Assembly (NCBI GenBank): GCA_963789495.1
Contig: CAWBLP010000012.1
Coordinates: forward strand, 1 to 64,000
Reading direction: 5' to 3'
Source of the DNA: CAWBLP01 sp963789495
Lineage (GTDB): Bacteria > Pseudomonadota > Alphaproteobacteria > Acetobacterales > Acetobacteraceae
DNA: 64,000 bases
Below are positions 53,172 to 62,138 of this stretch, piece by piece (position 1 is the first letter of the stretch; each line of letters opens with the position of its first letter). Position numbers and translations under genes: made by a program. Under the pieces are notes generated by a model. The model was not told the origin of the DNA, did not search any database, and was given only the letters and a program-made list of their open reading frames with translations.

Positions 53172-55490
53172 TCATGCTTTCGCCCGCTCCACGCTCTGCA
53201 CCCCACTCGCTCCGCGCAAGCCCGCCACCACCTTGGAGAGATGGGTGATGTCGCGTACGTCCACATCCACCAGCGCTTCCATGAAATCCTGCTGGCGATT
53301 GACGATCTTCAGATTGGCGATCGCACCGTCCTGCTTGGCGATGGCATTGGTGAGGTTGGCGAGCGTGCTTGGCTCATTGCCGGCAATGACGCTGATCCGC
53401 GCGGTGTGGCCCGGCGCACGACTGTCGGCGCCCTTGGTCAGCGACGCATAGTTCCAGTCCACATCGATGAAACGTTCGGGCGTCGCGGCAAATGCGTGCA
53501 GCGTCTGGCAATCCCGCGCGTGAATGGTGACGCCCTTACCAGTCGTAACGATACCGACGATCTCGTCACCCGGCACCGGATGGCAGCAGCCACCGAACGA
53601 AAACGCCATGCCGGGAACCAGCCCCGTCACCGGCATCTCGCTATCGGTCCGCGCCGGCGGACGCCCGGCGGCCCGCGGCAGCGGCGGAGGGATCATCCGC
53701 GGCGCGCGCGGTGCCTGACGCAGTTCCGGATAGGCCGCATGCACCACGTCGCGCGGGCCGGTATTGCCATTGCCGACCGAGACGTAAAGCTCGTCCACCG
53801 AGGTGAATTTCAGCACCTTCAGCGCCGGTTCCAGCGCCTTGTCAGAACCATCGACCCCGGCCTGGCGGAACGCCTTGGTCAGTTCCGCGCGGCCCGCGTC
53901 GCGGTACTGCGCACGCTCCTCCTGGTGGATGAAGCGGCGAATGCGCGCCCGCGCCTTGCCGGTAATGACGAACCGCTCCCAGGCCGGCGACGGCGTGCCG
54001 CCACGCGCGGTCATGATCTCCACCTGGTCGCCGTTCTGCAGCTGATAACGCAGCGGCATCAGCCGGCCGTTGATCTTCGCGCCAACGCAGGTGTCGCCGA
54101 CCTGGCTGTGCACCGAATAGGCAAAATCGACCGGCGTCGCGCCGCGCGGCAACTGGATGAGCTGCCCCTTCGGCGTGAAGCAGAACACCTGGTCGTCGTA
54201 GAGTTCCAGCTTGGTGTTCTCGAGAAATTCGTCGGGGGCGGCAGAATTCTCCAGAATTTCCAGCAGATCCTGCACCCAGCGGAACTGCTTCAGGTCGCGG
54301 CCGTCCGCCTTCACATCGCTGGTTTTATACAGCCAGTGCGCCGCGACACCGTTCTCCGCCACGTCGTTCATGTCGGCGGTGCGGATCTGCAATTCGATCT
54401 TCTGGTTGCGCGGCTCCCGCAGCGTCACGCCGGTATGCAGGCTGCGATAGCCATTCGACTTCGGCGTCGAGATGTAGTCCTTGAAGCGCCCGGCAATCAC
54501 CTGATACGCCGAATGCACGGCGCCGAGCGCCATGTAACAGTCGGCCTTGGTGGCGACGATGATGCGGAACGCCATGATGTCGGAGAGCTGCTCGAACGCG
54601 ACATTGCGCCGATGCATCTTCTCCCAGATGGAATAGGGCGACTTCTCCCGTCCGCTGACATCCACGACGGCGACGCCGGTTTGTTCGCACACACGGCGCA
54701 GTTCACGGCGCACATCCTCGATCACGTCGGCGCCCTGGCCGCGCAGGAAGTTCAGCCGCGCCTGGATGGTGCCAAAGGCCTCGGGATCGAGCTGGGCAAA
54801 GGCCAGGGTCTGGAGCTCGATCTTGACCGCTTCCATGCCGATCCGTTCGGCGAGCGGCGCATAGATCTCCATCGTCTCGCGGGCGATCCGCTGGCGGCGG
54901 ACCACATCGCGCACGAAATGCAGCGTGCGCATGTTGTGCAGCCGGTCCGCCAGCTTCACCAACAGCACGCGCAGGTCGCGGCTCATCGCCAGCACCAGCT
55001 TGCGGAAATTCTCCGCCTGCTTGGTACGATCCGATTGCAGCTCCAACCGGGTCAGCTTGGTGACGCCATCCACCAGCCCGGCAATCTCCTTGCCGAACCG
55101 GGTCTCGATCTCAGCCAACTTGACCGGGGTGTCCTCGATCACGTCATGCAGCAGGCCGGTGACGATCGAGGCCGTGTCCAGCCGGTAGTTCGCCAGTATG
55201 TCGGCGACCGCGACCGGATGGGTGATGTAAGGATCGCCGTTGTCGCGCCGCTGGTTGCCGTGCGCCTGCATGGCCAGCACATAGGCGGCATCGATCAGCC
55301 GGGTGTCCGCCTTCGGATCGTAGGCGTGCACCTTTTCGGTCAGCTCGAATTGACGAACAATCTCCGGGCGCGCCCGGGCCAATTGGTCAGGGGTCGGGAC
55401 ATCGGTCTGCGCAGGCCCCGTGACGACACCGTCCGGGGCGAACACGGGGACGGGCCGCGTCCTGTCGCTGCCGTCGCCCCCGGGTTTCAT
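53172..55490 (-). CDS. rsh: Bifunctional (p)ppGpp synthetase/hydrolase (Rsh, RelA/SpoT)
   Basis: The 772-residue product has an intact HD hydrolase domain (ITHPVAVADIL and GLLHDVIEDT), a synthetase domain (KDYISTPKSNGYRSLHTGV), a TGS domain (FTPKGQLIQLPRGATPVDFA) and a C-terminal zinc-finger/ACT region with GGCCHPVPGDEIVG. The HDxxED motif is kept, so it should both make and break (p)ppGpp, as in the single Rsh of alphaproteobacteria. It follows rpoZ on the same strand, 9 bases away, matching the classic rpoZ-rsh order. Confidence 0.95.
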   Translation of the reverse strand: MKPGGDGSDRTRPVPVFAPDGVVTGPAQTDVPTPDQLARARPEIVRQFELTEKVHAYDPKADTRLIDAAYVLAMQAHGNQRRDNGDPYITHPVAVADILANYRLDTASIVTGLLHDVIEDTPVKLAEIETRFGKEIAGLVDGVTKLTRLELQSDRTKQAENFRKLVLAMSRDLRVLLVKLADRLHNMRTLHFVRDVVRRQRIARETMEIYAPLAERIGMEAVKIELQTLAFAQLDPEAFGTIQARLNFLRGQGADVIEDVRRELRRVCEQTGVAVVDVSGREKSPYSIWEKMHRRNVAFEQLSDIMAFRIIVATKADCYMALGAVHSAYQVIAGRFKDYISTPKSNGYRSLHTGVTLREPRNQKIELQIRTADMNDVAENGVAAHWLYKTSDVKADGRDLKQFRWVQDLLEILENSAAPDEFLENTKLELYDDQVFCFTPKGQLIQLPRGATPVDFAYSVHSQVGDTCVGAKINGRLMPLRYQLQNGDQVEIMTARGGTPSPAWERFVITGKARARIRRFIHQEERAQYRDAGRAELTKAFRQAGVDGSDKALEPALKVLKFTSVDELYVSVGNGNTGPRDVVHAAYPELRQAPRAPRMIPPPLPRAAGRPPARTDSEMPVTGLVPGMAFSFGGCCHPVPGDEIVGIVTTGKGVTIHARDCQTLHAFAATPERFIDVDWNYASLTKGADSRAPGHTARISVIAGNEPSTLANLTNAIAKQDGAIANLKIVNRQQDFMEALVDVDVRDITHLSKVVAGLRGASGVQSVERAKA

Positions 55491-55499
55491 CGGCCGCCG

Positions 55500-55907
55500 C
55501 TACGAACGGCCGCGGCCGCCGAGTTCTGCCTCGATGGCTGCTTCCATGTCCTCAGGGGAGATCTCCTCGCCCTCGACCGGCAATCCGGCCGACTCTTCCT
55601 CGGCGCTCACATCCTGCAGACCAAAGATATTCTGGTCGGTCGGGATCAGGTCCAGCACCTCCTCATCCGCAGGCTCCGGCTCGGGTGCGCGCGACAGCGA
55701 CTTCACCAGATCCTGCTCGATGCGAGGCAGGTCAATCGTTTCGTCAGCGATCTCGCGCAGCGCAATGACCGGGTTCTTGTCATTGTCGCGGTCGATCGTC
55801 AGCTCCTCGCCACGGGAGATGTTGCGGGCACGCTGCGCGGCGAGCAAAACCAGCTCAAAGCGATTGGGTACCTTCTGGACGCAGTCTTCGACGGTGACAC
55901 GCGCCAT
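55500..55907 (-). CDS. rpoZ: RNA polymerase omega subunit
   Basis: The 135-residue product starts MARVTVEDCVQKVPNRFELV, the omega signature, with LLAAQRARNISRGEE and NPVIALREIADETID following. It is longer than the enterobacterial form by an acidic tail of about 45 residues (AEEESAGLPVEGEEI), as is usual in alphaproteobacteria. Omega assists RNA polymerase assembly and is a ppGpp-binding site, so coupling to rsh is functional as well as positional. Confidence 0.95.
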   Translation of the reverse strand: MARVTVEDCVQKVPNRFELVLLAAQRARNISRGEELTIDRDNDKNPVIALREIADETIDLPRIEQDLVKSLSRAPEPEPADEEVLDLIPTDQNIFGLQDVSAEEESAGLPVEGEEISPEDMEAAIEAELGGRGRS

Positions 55908-56018
55908 GCGCTCGACCTCCGGGGATCTTGGGGTGAAGGGTGGATTTAGGCGAGCACGCCTGCATTTGCAAGAAACAGCATGTGTCTGGCCAGGATTGCC
56001 ATCCGCCGTGAGCCGCGA

Positions 56019-56534
56019 TCACAACGGGCGAACGTCCTGGGATGGCAGACCCATCAGCATCTCGCCTGGCGTCAGACGCAACCGCGGATGCACCCACCCC
56101 GGCGCCAGTTCGGCCAGCGGCACCAGCACAAACGCGCGTTGATGCATGCGCGGATGCGGCAGCACCGGGTCCGGTGACTCGCGCAGCAGGCCGTCCATCG
56201 CGACGATATCCAGATCCAGCACCCGCGCGGCGTTCGGCGCGCTGCGCACCCGACCCGCCGCGGCTTCCAACGTCTGAAGCTGTGCCAGCAGCAGGGCAGG
56301 GTCGACGTCCGCGCAGGGTTCGGTCCGCAATTCCGCAACCCCGTTCACGTAGCGTGGCTGATCGACCAGCCCGGCCTCCGCCGGCAGCACTGGTGCTGTC
56401 TCGTACCAGCGTGACAGACCATAAAGTCGCATTCCAGGCAGTGCATCCAGCGCAGCCGCCGCGCGCTGGCAGGTCACCAAGGCAGGCGCACCGTCCATTC
56501 CGGGCAGATTGGCTCCAATCGAGATCAGAATCAT
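56019..56534 (-). CDS. folK: 2-amino-4-hydroxy-6-hydroxymethyldihydropteridine pyrophosphokinase
   Basis: The 171-residue product is HPPK, the pyrophosphate transfer step of folate synthesis. MILISIGANLPGMDG begins the fold, YETAPVLP and YVNGVAEL are family segments, and the signature RVLDLDIVAMDG carries the two metal-binding Asp. The late HPRMHQRAFVLVPLAEL motif is intact. It begins the minus-strand core block, 111 bases upstream of rpoZ. It is divergent from the NYN gene. Confidence 0.94.
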   Translation of the reverse strand: MILISIGANLPGMDGAPALVTCQRAAAALDALPGMRLYGLSRWYETAPVLPAEAGLVDQPRYVNGVAELRTEPCADVDPALLLAQLQTLEAAAGRVRSAPNAARVLDLDIVAMDGLLRESPDPVLPHPRMHQRAFVLVPLAELAPGWVHPRLRLTPGEMLMGLPSQDVRPL

Positions 56535-56696
56535 GTCAACGGCTCCACTGCCGTCGCTTTCACTTGGCCGCCGGGTCGGCGATGCTGGACCCTGCGTTTT
56601 GCTATCTTGTCCATCTTCGCCGATGCGCGCAGTTTCATCCGACGGTGTTCAAACACCGGCTTGCACCCCTAAGCTTATTAACCAGAGGCCAGCCTC

Positions 56697-57302
56697 ATGC
56701 ATTTCCTGCCCAACGAGCGCACCGCGCTGTTCATCGATGGCGCCAATCTCTATTCCGCATCCCGCAATCTCGGCTTCGATGTTGATTATCGCAATTTGCT
56801 CGAGTTCTTTCGCCGGAAGGCCCATATCATCCGTGCCTACTACTACTCCGCTGTGCTGGAAACGGATGAATATTCCCCGCTGAAGCCGTTGACCGACTGG
56901 CTCGCCTATAACGGCTACACGCTGGTGACCAAGCCGGCCAAGGAATTCACCGACTCGACCGGCCGCCGGCGGGTGAAGGGCAACATGGACATCGAGGTCG
57001 CGGTGGACATGCTGGAACTGGCCCCGCGCATCGATCACGCCGTGTTGTTCAGTGGCGATTCCGATTTCCGCCGCCTCGTCGAGGCCGTGCAGCGCAAGGG
57101 TGTGCGGGTATCGGTGATCTCGTCGATCCGCACCAGCCCGCCGATGGTGGCGGACGAGCTGCGTCGTCAGGCCGACCAGTTCCTGGAACTCGCCGAGATC
57201 GCACCGGAATTCACCCGACGGCAGACCGAACCGCGCGTCCGGCCCGTGCCGCTGCGCAACACCCCGGCCGAACCATTCGCCGATCCGACCGACGCGACCT
57301 GA
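56697..57302 (+). CDS. NYN-domain protein (LabA/DUF88 family)
   Basis: The 201-residue product has a PIN-like NYN domain. Acidic residues sit in ALFIDGANLYSASR, KGNMDIEVAVDML and VLFSGDSDFRRLV, the three sites that make a metal-dependent nuclease centre. LabA/DUF88 proteins are probable RNA-processing nucleases; the function of this clade is not firmly known. It follows folK divergently and lies 28 bases before the uracil-DNA glycosylase gene on the same strand. Confidence 0.9.
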   Translation: MHFLPNERTALFIDGANLYSASRNLGFDVDYRNLLEFFRRKAHIIRAYYYSAVLETDEYSPLKPLTDWLAYNGYTLVTKPAKEFTDSTGRRRVKGNMDIEVAVDMLELAPRIDHAVLFSGDSDFRRLVEAVQRKGVRVSVISSIRTSPPMVADELRRQADQFLELAEIAPEFTRRQTEPRVRPVPLRNTPAEPFADPTDAT

Positions 57303-57330
57303 CGGCAGGAGGGCGCCGCTCGCTTCTGCC

Positions 57331-57957
57331 ATGCAGCCGGATCGTGATTGCTCCCTGTGCCCGCGCTTGGCCGCCTATCGGCACGCCAATCGCACCGCCA
57401 ATCCTGCCTGGTTCAACGCCCCAGTGCCCAGCCTCGGCGGAGCGGATGGGCGGGTGCTGGTGGTTGGGCTGGCGCCCGGCGTGCGCGGCGCCAATCGCAC
57501 CGGCCGGCCGTTCACCGGCGACTTTGCCGGCGTCCTGCTATACCAGACCTTGCTGAAGTTCGGCCTGGCGGTCGGCGTCTATGGGGCGGACCCCAAGGAC
57601 GGGCTGACCCTGCAGGATTGTCGGGTCACCAACGCGGTGCGCTGCGTGCCGCCCGGCAATCTGCCGGTGCCGGCCGAAATTGCCTCCTGCAACCCCTTCC
57701 TGACCGCCGAGATGGCGGCCATGCCGCGCCTGCAAGGCGTGCTGGCGCTGGGCGGCGTGGCGCATCAGGCCACGCTGCGCGCCCGGGGCCTGCGCAAGAG
57801 CCACGTGCCGTTCCAGCACGGTGCCGTCCACACCCTGCCCGATGGACTGCTACTGGCCGACAGCTACCATGTCTCCCGGCTCAACACGAACACCGGGCGG
57901 CTGACGCAGCCGATGTTCGAGGCGGCGGTGCGTGGCCTGCTGGACCGGCTTACGTAA
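57331..57957 (+). CDS. Uracil-DNA glycosylase family protein (type 5, UDGb-like)
   Basis: The 208-residue product has the Fe-S cluster cysteines of family 4/5 glycosylases (RDCSLCPRL at the start, VRCVPP and ASCNPF later), motif A as VVGLAPGVRGANRTGRPF and motif C as DSYHVSRLNTNTG. The active-site Asp of families 1 and 4 is replaced in motif A, which is the mark of type 5 enzymes that remove uracil and other deaminated bases. The stop is at 57957, at the edge of the putative NsrR operator. Confidence 0.86.
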   Translation: MQPDRDCSLCPRLAAYRHANRTANPAWFNAPVPSLGGADGRVLVVGLAPGVRGANRTGRPFTGDFAGVLLYQTLLKFGLAVGVYGADPKDGLTLQDCRVTNAVRCVPPGNLPVPAEIASCNPFLTAEMAAMPRLQGVLALGGVAHQATLRARGLRKSHVPFQHGAVHTLPDGLLLADSYHVSRLNTNTGRLTQPMFEAAVRGLLDRLT

Positions 57958-57979
57958 TCATACATATTGAATGCATCTT
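57957..57979 (+). promoter_or_regulatory. Probable NsrR operator upstream of the truncated hemoglobin gene
   Basis: The 23-base site has arms atcatacat and atgcatctt with a 5-base spacer. The right arm matches the NsrR half-site ATGCATCTT exactly and the left matches its complement at 6 of 9 positions, with the 9-5-9 spacing of the known consensus. It lies 24 bases before the hemoglobin start, and the nsrR gene itself is the next gene but one. This supports nitric-oxide-responsive repression. Confidence 0.7.
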
Positions 57980-58002
57980 CCTGGGCGCCTAGTTTTCGCA
58001 CC

Positions 58003-58452
58003 ATGAGCGACCTGAGCCCGCCCTTCACCGCCGTCACCGAGACATCGATCGCGCATCTGGTGGATGCCTTCTACGCTCGGGTACGCCGCGATCCGGTGCT
58101 CGGCCCGGTGTTCGCCGCCGCCATCGCCGAGGATGCCTGGCCGGCCCATCTGCAACGCATGTACGCCTTCTGGTCGTCGGTGATGCTCACCTCCGGCCGC
58201 TACAAGGGCAATCCGGTGGATGTACATGCCCAGGTCGCCGGCATGCACCCATCTCTGTTCGAGGTCTGGCTGGATCAGTTCGAAAGGACCGCGCGGGAAA
58301 TGTTTCGGCCGGACCTCGCTGAAGGCTTCGCCGTCAAGGCGCGTCGCATCGCGGAAAGCCTGAAGCTGGCTCTGTTCTTCCGACCCGATGAGCCTTGGCC
58401 GGAAGATTTGAGGAAACGCAAGTCACTGGCGGAGTCGGCGCCGTTGCCGTAA
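58003..58452 (+). CDS. Group III truncated hemoglobin
   Basis: The 149-residue product is a short globin of the group III (trHbP) type. ITHLV-like AHLVDAFYARVRRDPVLGPVF begins the fold, the region MYAFWSSVMLTSGRYKGNP contains the distal-side Trp, and GMHPSLFEVWLDQF carries the probable proximal His and Trp. Members bind O2 and NO and are often linked to nitric oxide defence. The ATG at 58003 was chosen over an open frame to 57967 because the NsrR site lies in that part. It lies 30 bases before nsrR. Confidence 0.88.
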   Translation: MSDLSPPFTAVTETSIAHLVDAFYARVRRDPVLGPVFAAAIAEDAWPAHLQRMYAFWSSVMLTSGRYKGNPVDVHAQVAGMHPSLFEVWLDQFERTAREMFRPDLAEGFAVKARRIAESLKLALFFRPDEPWPEDLRKRKSLAESAPLP

Positions 58453-58482
58453 ACTAGACGCACTCATGCTAAGGGGACAGGC

Positions 58483-58956
58483 ATGCGCCTCACCTCATTC
58501 ACCGACTATACGCTTCGCGCCCTCATTTATCTTGCGCTTCGGCCGGACCAACTGGTCACCATCGGCGAAATCTCTACTGCCTATAGTGTTTCGAACAATC
58601 ACTTGATGAAGGTCGTCCATCAGCTCGCCCTGTCGGGAGACGTGGCCACATTGCGCGGCCAGCATGGTGGATTGCGGCTCGGCCGCCCCGCGACCGACAT
58701 CAACCTGGGCGCAGTGGTTCGGCGCTGCGAACCTGACATGCGCATCGTCCCCTGCTTTGGTGAGGAGAATTGCTGCGTCATCGGCGCGGATTGCGTGCTC
58801 GCGGGTATTCTGGACGAGGCGCTATCCGCCTTTCTGGCGGTGCTCGACCGATACACGCTCGCCGATCTGATGGCGCCACGCAGCCGGCTGGCGATGCTGC
58901 TGGGGGTCGCCGAGGCAAGGCCGCAGGAGCCGGACCAGAGGCTGCCCTCCGCCTGA
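58483..58956 (+). CDS. nsrR: Nitric oxide-sensing repressor NsrR (Rrf2 family)
   Basis: The 157-residue product is an Rrf2 winged-helix regulator. MRLTSFTDYTLRALIYLAL and SVSNNHLMKVVHQLALSG form the DNA-binding part. The iron-sulfur ligands Cys91, Cys97/98 and Cys104 lie in PCFGEENCCVIGADC with the spacing typical of NsrR and a following LAGILDEALSAFLAVLDRYT. NsrR holds a [4Fe-4S] or [2Fe-2S] cluster that reacts with NO, releasing DNA. The gene follows the truncated hemoglobin and an NsrR-type operator, so the pair is probably autoregulated. Confidence 0.92.
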   Translation: MRLTSFTDYTLRALIYLALRPDQLVTIGEISTAYSVSNNHLMKVVHQLALSGDVATLRGQHGGLRLGRPATDINLGAVVRRCEPDMRIVPCFGEENCCVIGADCVLAGILDEALSAFLAVLDRYTLADLMAPRSRLAMLLGVAEARPQEPDQRLPSA

Positions 58957-58973
58957 ACCCCGATCAACGCCGG

Positions 58974-59963
58974 TCAGACGGGATCCGCCACACGCACCAC
59001 GCCACCACGCAGGCTCACCACGGTCGGGCAACGCTCGGCTGTGGTAGAATATCCGCCCAAAGCCGCGTGGATGAACCCCGCAGCATAGGCCAGGCGCCAG
59101 CGTAGGGGGATAAATCGGACGGAGTGACGCGCCATCACGCCGCTCGGTACACATAGCGCCGCGACCGCCAGCCGACGCGGGAGCTCCCACCACACGTGCC
59201 CTGGCCGCTGCAGCATCCGATGGGTGAGCACCGCGGACACGCCCTGCCAATACAGCCGGGACAGCAGCCAGGCCGGCGTCAGCCGCTCCGGATGGATCTG
59301 ATGCTCGACGACGATGCGCGAGTTGTAGCAAATCCGATGACCGGCCTCCTGCAGCCGCCAAGCCAGTTGCACCTCCTCGTCGGAGAGCAGGTTCCGGCCG
59401 AGCCGGCCGGCGCCGGTGGCAAATCCGCCGACTGCCAGAAGCGAGAGCACATGCACGACCATGTTGGTGCCGTAGGGTTGCAGCCCCGGCGGCAGCTCGC
59501 CCGAGCGGTACACGCCACTGCCCTCATGTTCGATGATCGACAGGATGCCGCGGAGGTTCGGCGGCCACCAGTCCGGCAGCGGCGCCCCCCAGCGCGGCAA
59601 GATCCGTCCACCAATCAGGGCGGGCACCCAACCTTGCTCGCCCAGGACCGCGAGAATCGTCGCCACCCAGTCAGGCGCCGGAATGGCATCGTCGTTCAGG
59701 TAGGCAATATATGGGGTGTGTGCTGTCCAGGCGCCGCCATTGCGAGCGGCACTGAGGCCCGGTTGATCCATGCGGAGCAGCTCCGCTCCGGCAAGCGTGG
59801 CCACCAGACGCTCCAACGCCGCCGGCCCGTCGCCGGTCGAGCCGCTATCCACCACCAGCACTTTGAAACTGTCCGACGCGGCCGTCTGACGCCGCAACCC
59901 GTCGAGGCAGTCCCGCACATGGTCGGGCCGGTTATGCGTGCAGATGCAAACTGTCAGTTCCAT
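58974..59963 (-). CDS. Glycosyltransferase family 2
   Basis: The 329-residue product is a GT-A fold transferase. TVCICTHNRPDHVRDCLDGL begins the nucleotide-binding domain, VLVVDSGSTGDGP follows, and the DxD-like metal motif is YLNDDAIPAPDW. A later EEVQLAWRLQEAG holds the probable catalytic acidic residues, as in GT2 enzymes. A hydrophobic C-terminal region may contact the membrane. It is convergent with nsrR with 17 bases between them. The acceptor is unknown; a polysaccharide role fits with the UDP-glucose dehydrogenase gene next upstream. Confidence 0.9.
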   Translation of the reverse strand: MELTVCICTHNRPDHVRDCLDGLRRQTAASDSFKVLVVDSGSTGDGPAALERLVATLAGAELLRMDQPGLSAARNGGAWTAHTPYIAYLNDDAIPAPDWVATILAVLGEQGWVPALIGGRILPRWGAPLPDWWPPNLRGILSIIEHEGSGVYRSGELPPGLQPYGTNMVVHVLSLLAVGGFATGAGRLGRNLLSDEEVQLAWRLQEAGHRICYNSRIVVEHQIHPERLTPAWLLSRLYWQGVSAVLTHRMLQRPGHVWWELPRRLAVAALCVPSGVMARHSVRFIPLRWRLAYAAGFIHAALGGYSTTAERCPTVVSLRGGVVRVADPV

Positions 59964-60123
59964 ACCGCAGAAAGCTAGGCGGCAGGTATTGCTGAACGCT
60001 TAATGCCCGGTCACGGGCCCGCGGACAGGCCACCCGATCCACCACGCCGGTTGCCGAAGCAAGCGGGAACGCCAACCATGCCCGCACAAGACGCGGAACC
60101 GGCACGCCATCACGTTGCCGATC

Positions 60124-61434
60124 TTAGAGCGGCCGTCCGACGCAGTGATATTCCAGACCGGCCTGACGCATCGCCGCCGGGTCGTACACGTTGCGCAGAT
60201 CGACCAGCACCCGGCCGCGCATCGCCGCAGTCAGCCGCGCCGGCGCCAGGGCGCGAAACTCGTTCCACTCGGTGATCAGCACCAGCGCATCGGCGCCGGT
60301 GGCCGCATCCATGGCGTCGCGACAATATTCGACGCCATCCGGCAGCACGCTGCGCGCCTGCTCCATCCCCTCCGGATCGAAGGCGCGGATTCGCGCCCCA
60401 TCGCCGGCCAGGCGCGCGATGATGGAGATCGCCGGCGCGTCGCGCATGTCGTCGGTCTCCGGCTTGAAGGTCAGGCCGAGCACGCCGATGGTCTTGCCGC
60501 GGACGGAACCGCCGCAGGCGGTGATCACGCGCACGGCCATGCTGGACTTGCGCGCGTCGTTCACCGCGACCGTGGTTTCCACCAGACGGCTCGGCGCACC
60601 GTAATCCTGCGCCGTGCGCACCAGAGCCAGGGTATCCTTGGGGAAACACGAGCCTCCATAACCCGGGCCGGCATGCAGGAATTTCCGCCCGATTCTGCCG
60701 TCCAGCCCGATGCCACGCGCCACGTCATGCACGTCGGCGCCTACTTTCTCGCACAGATCGGCCATCTCGTTGATGAAAGTGACCTTCATCGCCAGGAAGG
60801 CATTGGCCGCATATTTCGTGAGCTCCGCCGTTTCGATGTTGGTGAACACGATCGGCGCCTCGATCAGGTAGAGCGGACGGTAGAGCCGCTGCAGCACTTC
60901 CCGGGCACGTTCCGATTCGGCGCCGATCACCACCCGGTCGGGGCGCATGAAATCGCCGATGGCACTGCCTTCGCGCAGAAACTCCGGGTTGGAGGCGACG
61001 TCGAACTCGAGGTCCGGGCAGGCCGCGCGGGCAATCTCCGAGATGCGCCGGCTGGTGCCGACCGGCACCGTGGACTTGGTGATGATCACGGCATAGTCGG
61101 TCATCGCGCGCGCCACCTGTTCGGCCGCGGCATAGACGTAGCGCAGATCGGCATGGCCATCCCCGCGACGGGTCGGCGTGCCGACGGCGATGAACACCGC
61201 CTCCACCCCGGCCACCGCGCTCGCCAGGTCGGCGGTGAAGGACAGCCGTCCGGCCGCCACGTTCTCGGCCACCAGCTTGTCGAGGCCAGGCTCATAAATC
61301 GGCATGCGGCCTTCGTGCAGCGCCGCCAGCTTCGCGGCATCGACCTCGACCACGGTGACGTCGATGCCGAATTCGGCGAAGCAGGCGCCGGAGACGAGGC
61401 CGACATAGCCGCCACCGATCATCGCTATGCGCAC
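60124..61434 (-). CDS. ugd: UDP-glucose 6-dehydrogenase
   Basis: The 436-residue product oxidises UDP-glucose to UDP-glucuronate. The N-terminal Rossmann motif is RIAMIGGGYVGLVSGACF, and the active-site signature is GPGYGGSCFPKDTLAL with the catalytic cysteine. The C-terminal domain has GVLGLTFKPETDDMRDAPA. The GTG at 61434 was chosen because GGAAG lies upstream and the Rossmann start fits; the open frame extends to 61509. It supplies UDP-glucuronate for polysaccharide or lipid synthesis, in line with the neighbouring glycosyltransferases. Confidence 0.95.
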   Translation of the reverse strand: MRIAMIGGGYVGLVSGACFAEFGIDVTVVEVDAAKLAALHEGRMPIYEPGLDKLVAENVAAGRLSFTADLASAVAGVEAVFIAVGTPTRRGDGHADLRYVYAAAEQVARAMTDYAVIITKSTVPVGTSRRISEIARAACPDLEFDVASNPEFLREGSAIGDFMRPDRVVIGAESERAREVLQRLYRPLYLIEAPIVFTNIETAELTKYAANAFLAMKVTFINEMADLCEKVGADVHDVARGIGLDGRIGRKFLHAGPGYGGSCFPKDTLALVRTAQDYGAPSRLVETTVAVNDARKSSMAVRVITACGGSVRGKTIGVLGLTFKPETDDMRDAPAISIIARLAGDGARIRAFDPEGMEQARSVLPDGVEYCRDAMDAATGADALVLITEWNEFRALAPARLTAAMRGRVLVDLRNVYDPAAMRQAGLEYHCVGRPL

Positions 61435-61618
61435 GGACAGAGCTTCCTTCGGGCAATGGAGCCGGGGAGTGACCACAGGCAGCAGGTGAGTTCCAGCACA
61501 ACAACACACGCCCGTGTGGATGGCGTGGCCCGGGACCCATGCTCCGGACTGTGCGACAGCAAGGCGTTGCTGATCGATCTAGCGCCACGAAATTTCCTGC
61601 CGGTTAATGCCCGGCCCG

Positions 61619-62050
61619 TCAGCCAGGATCGCCGGTCAGCCCAGCGGCGCGAATTCCCGCCAGCGCCGCAGCCTCGTCATTGTCCGAATTGTCGCCCGAG
61701 ATACCGACCGTACCAATGACCGCCCCATCCGCCGCGCGGATCAGCACACCGCCCGGCACCGGGACCAGCATGCCGCCGATCGCATGGGTGACGGCGGCGA
61801 TGAAATGCGGCCGCTCCTCTGCTCGCTTCGCCAGATTGCGGGATCCGACGCCGAACGCCAGCGCGCCATGCGCCTTGCCGGTGGCGATCTCGGCCCGCCG
61901 CAAGCTGGTGCCGTCTTCGGCTGCCATCGCCTTCAGCACGCCGCGCTCGTCCAGCACGACAACAGCCAGAGGTTGGAACTTCTCCGCCCGTGCGTGCTGC
62001 AGGGCAGCGGTCACGATGCTTTGGGCCTGAACGAGCGTCAGTTGCGGCAT
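61619..62050 (-). CDS. GlcG/HbpS-family heme-binding-like protein (DUF336)
   Basis: The 143-residue product begins LTLVQAQSIVTAALQHARA and has PLAVVVLDERGVLKAMAAEDG, then ISGDNSDNDEAAALAGIRAA at the end, the pattern of GlcG/HbpS proteins. HbpS binds heme and senses redox stress in Streptomyces; most proteobacterial relatives have no known role. No signal peptide is seen. The ATG at 62050 has GGGGAGA about 7 bases upstream. It is divergent from the TPR/GT9 gene. Confidence 0.88.
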   Translation of the reverse strand: MPQLTLVQAQSIVTAALQHARAEKFQPLAVVVLDERGVLKAMAAEDGTSLRRAEIATGKAHGALAFGVGSRNLAKRAEERPHFIAAVTHAIGGMLVPVPGGVLIRAADGAVIGTVGISGDNSDNDEAAALAGIRAAGLTGDPG

Positions 62051-62138
62051 GGCAGGATCTCCCCTTGATTTGCGCGCAGGGTGGCGCGCAAAGCTTGGCT
62101 TGACCAGGGGCATGCGCCGCCGGAGATGTTGCGTGCCC

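Noticed and set aside
52818..55949. Open frame of about 1043 codons antisense to acpS, rsh and rpoZ
   Set aside because: It lies opposite three well-conserved genes and has His/Arg/Asp-rich shadow composition. Length alone is not evidence in DNA of this GC content.
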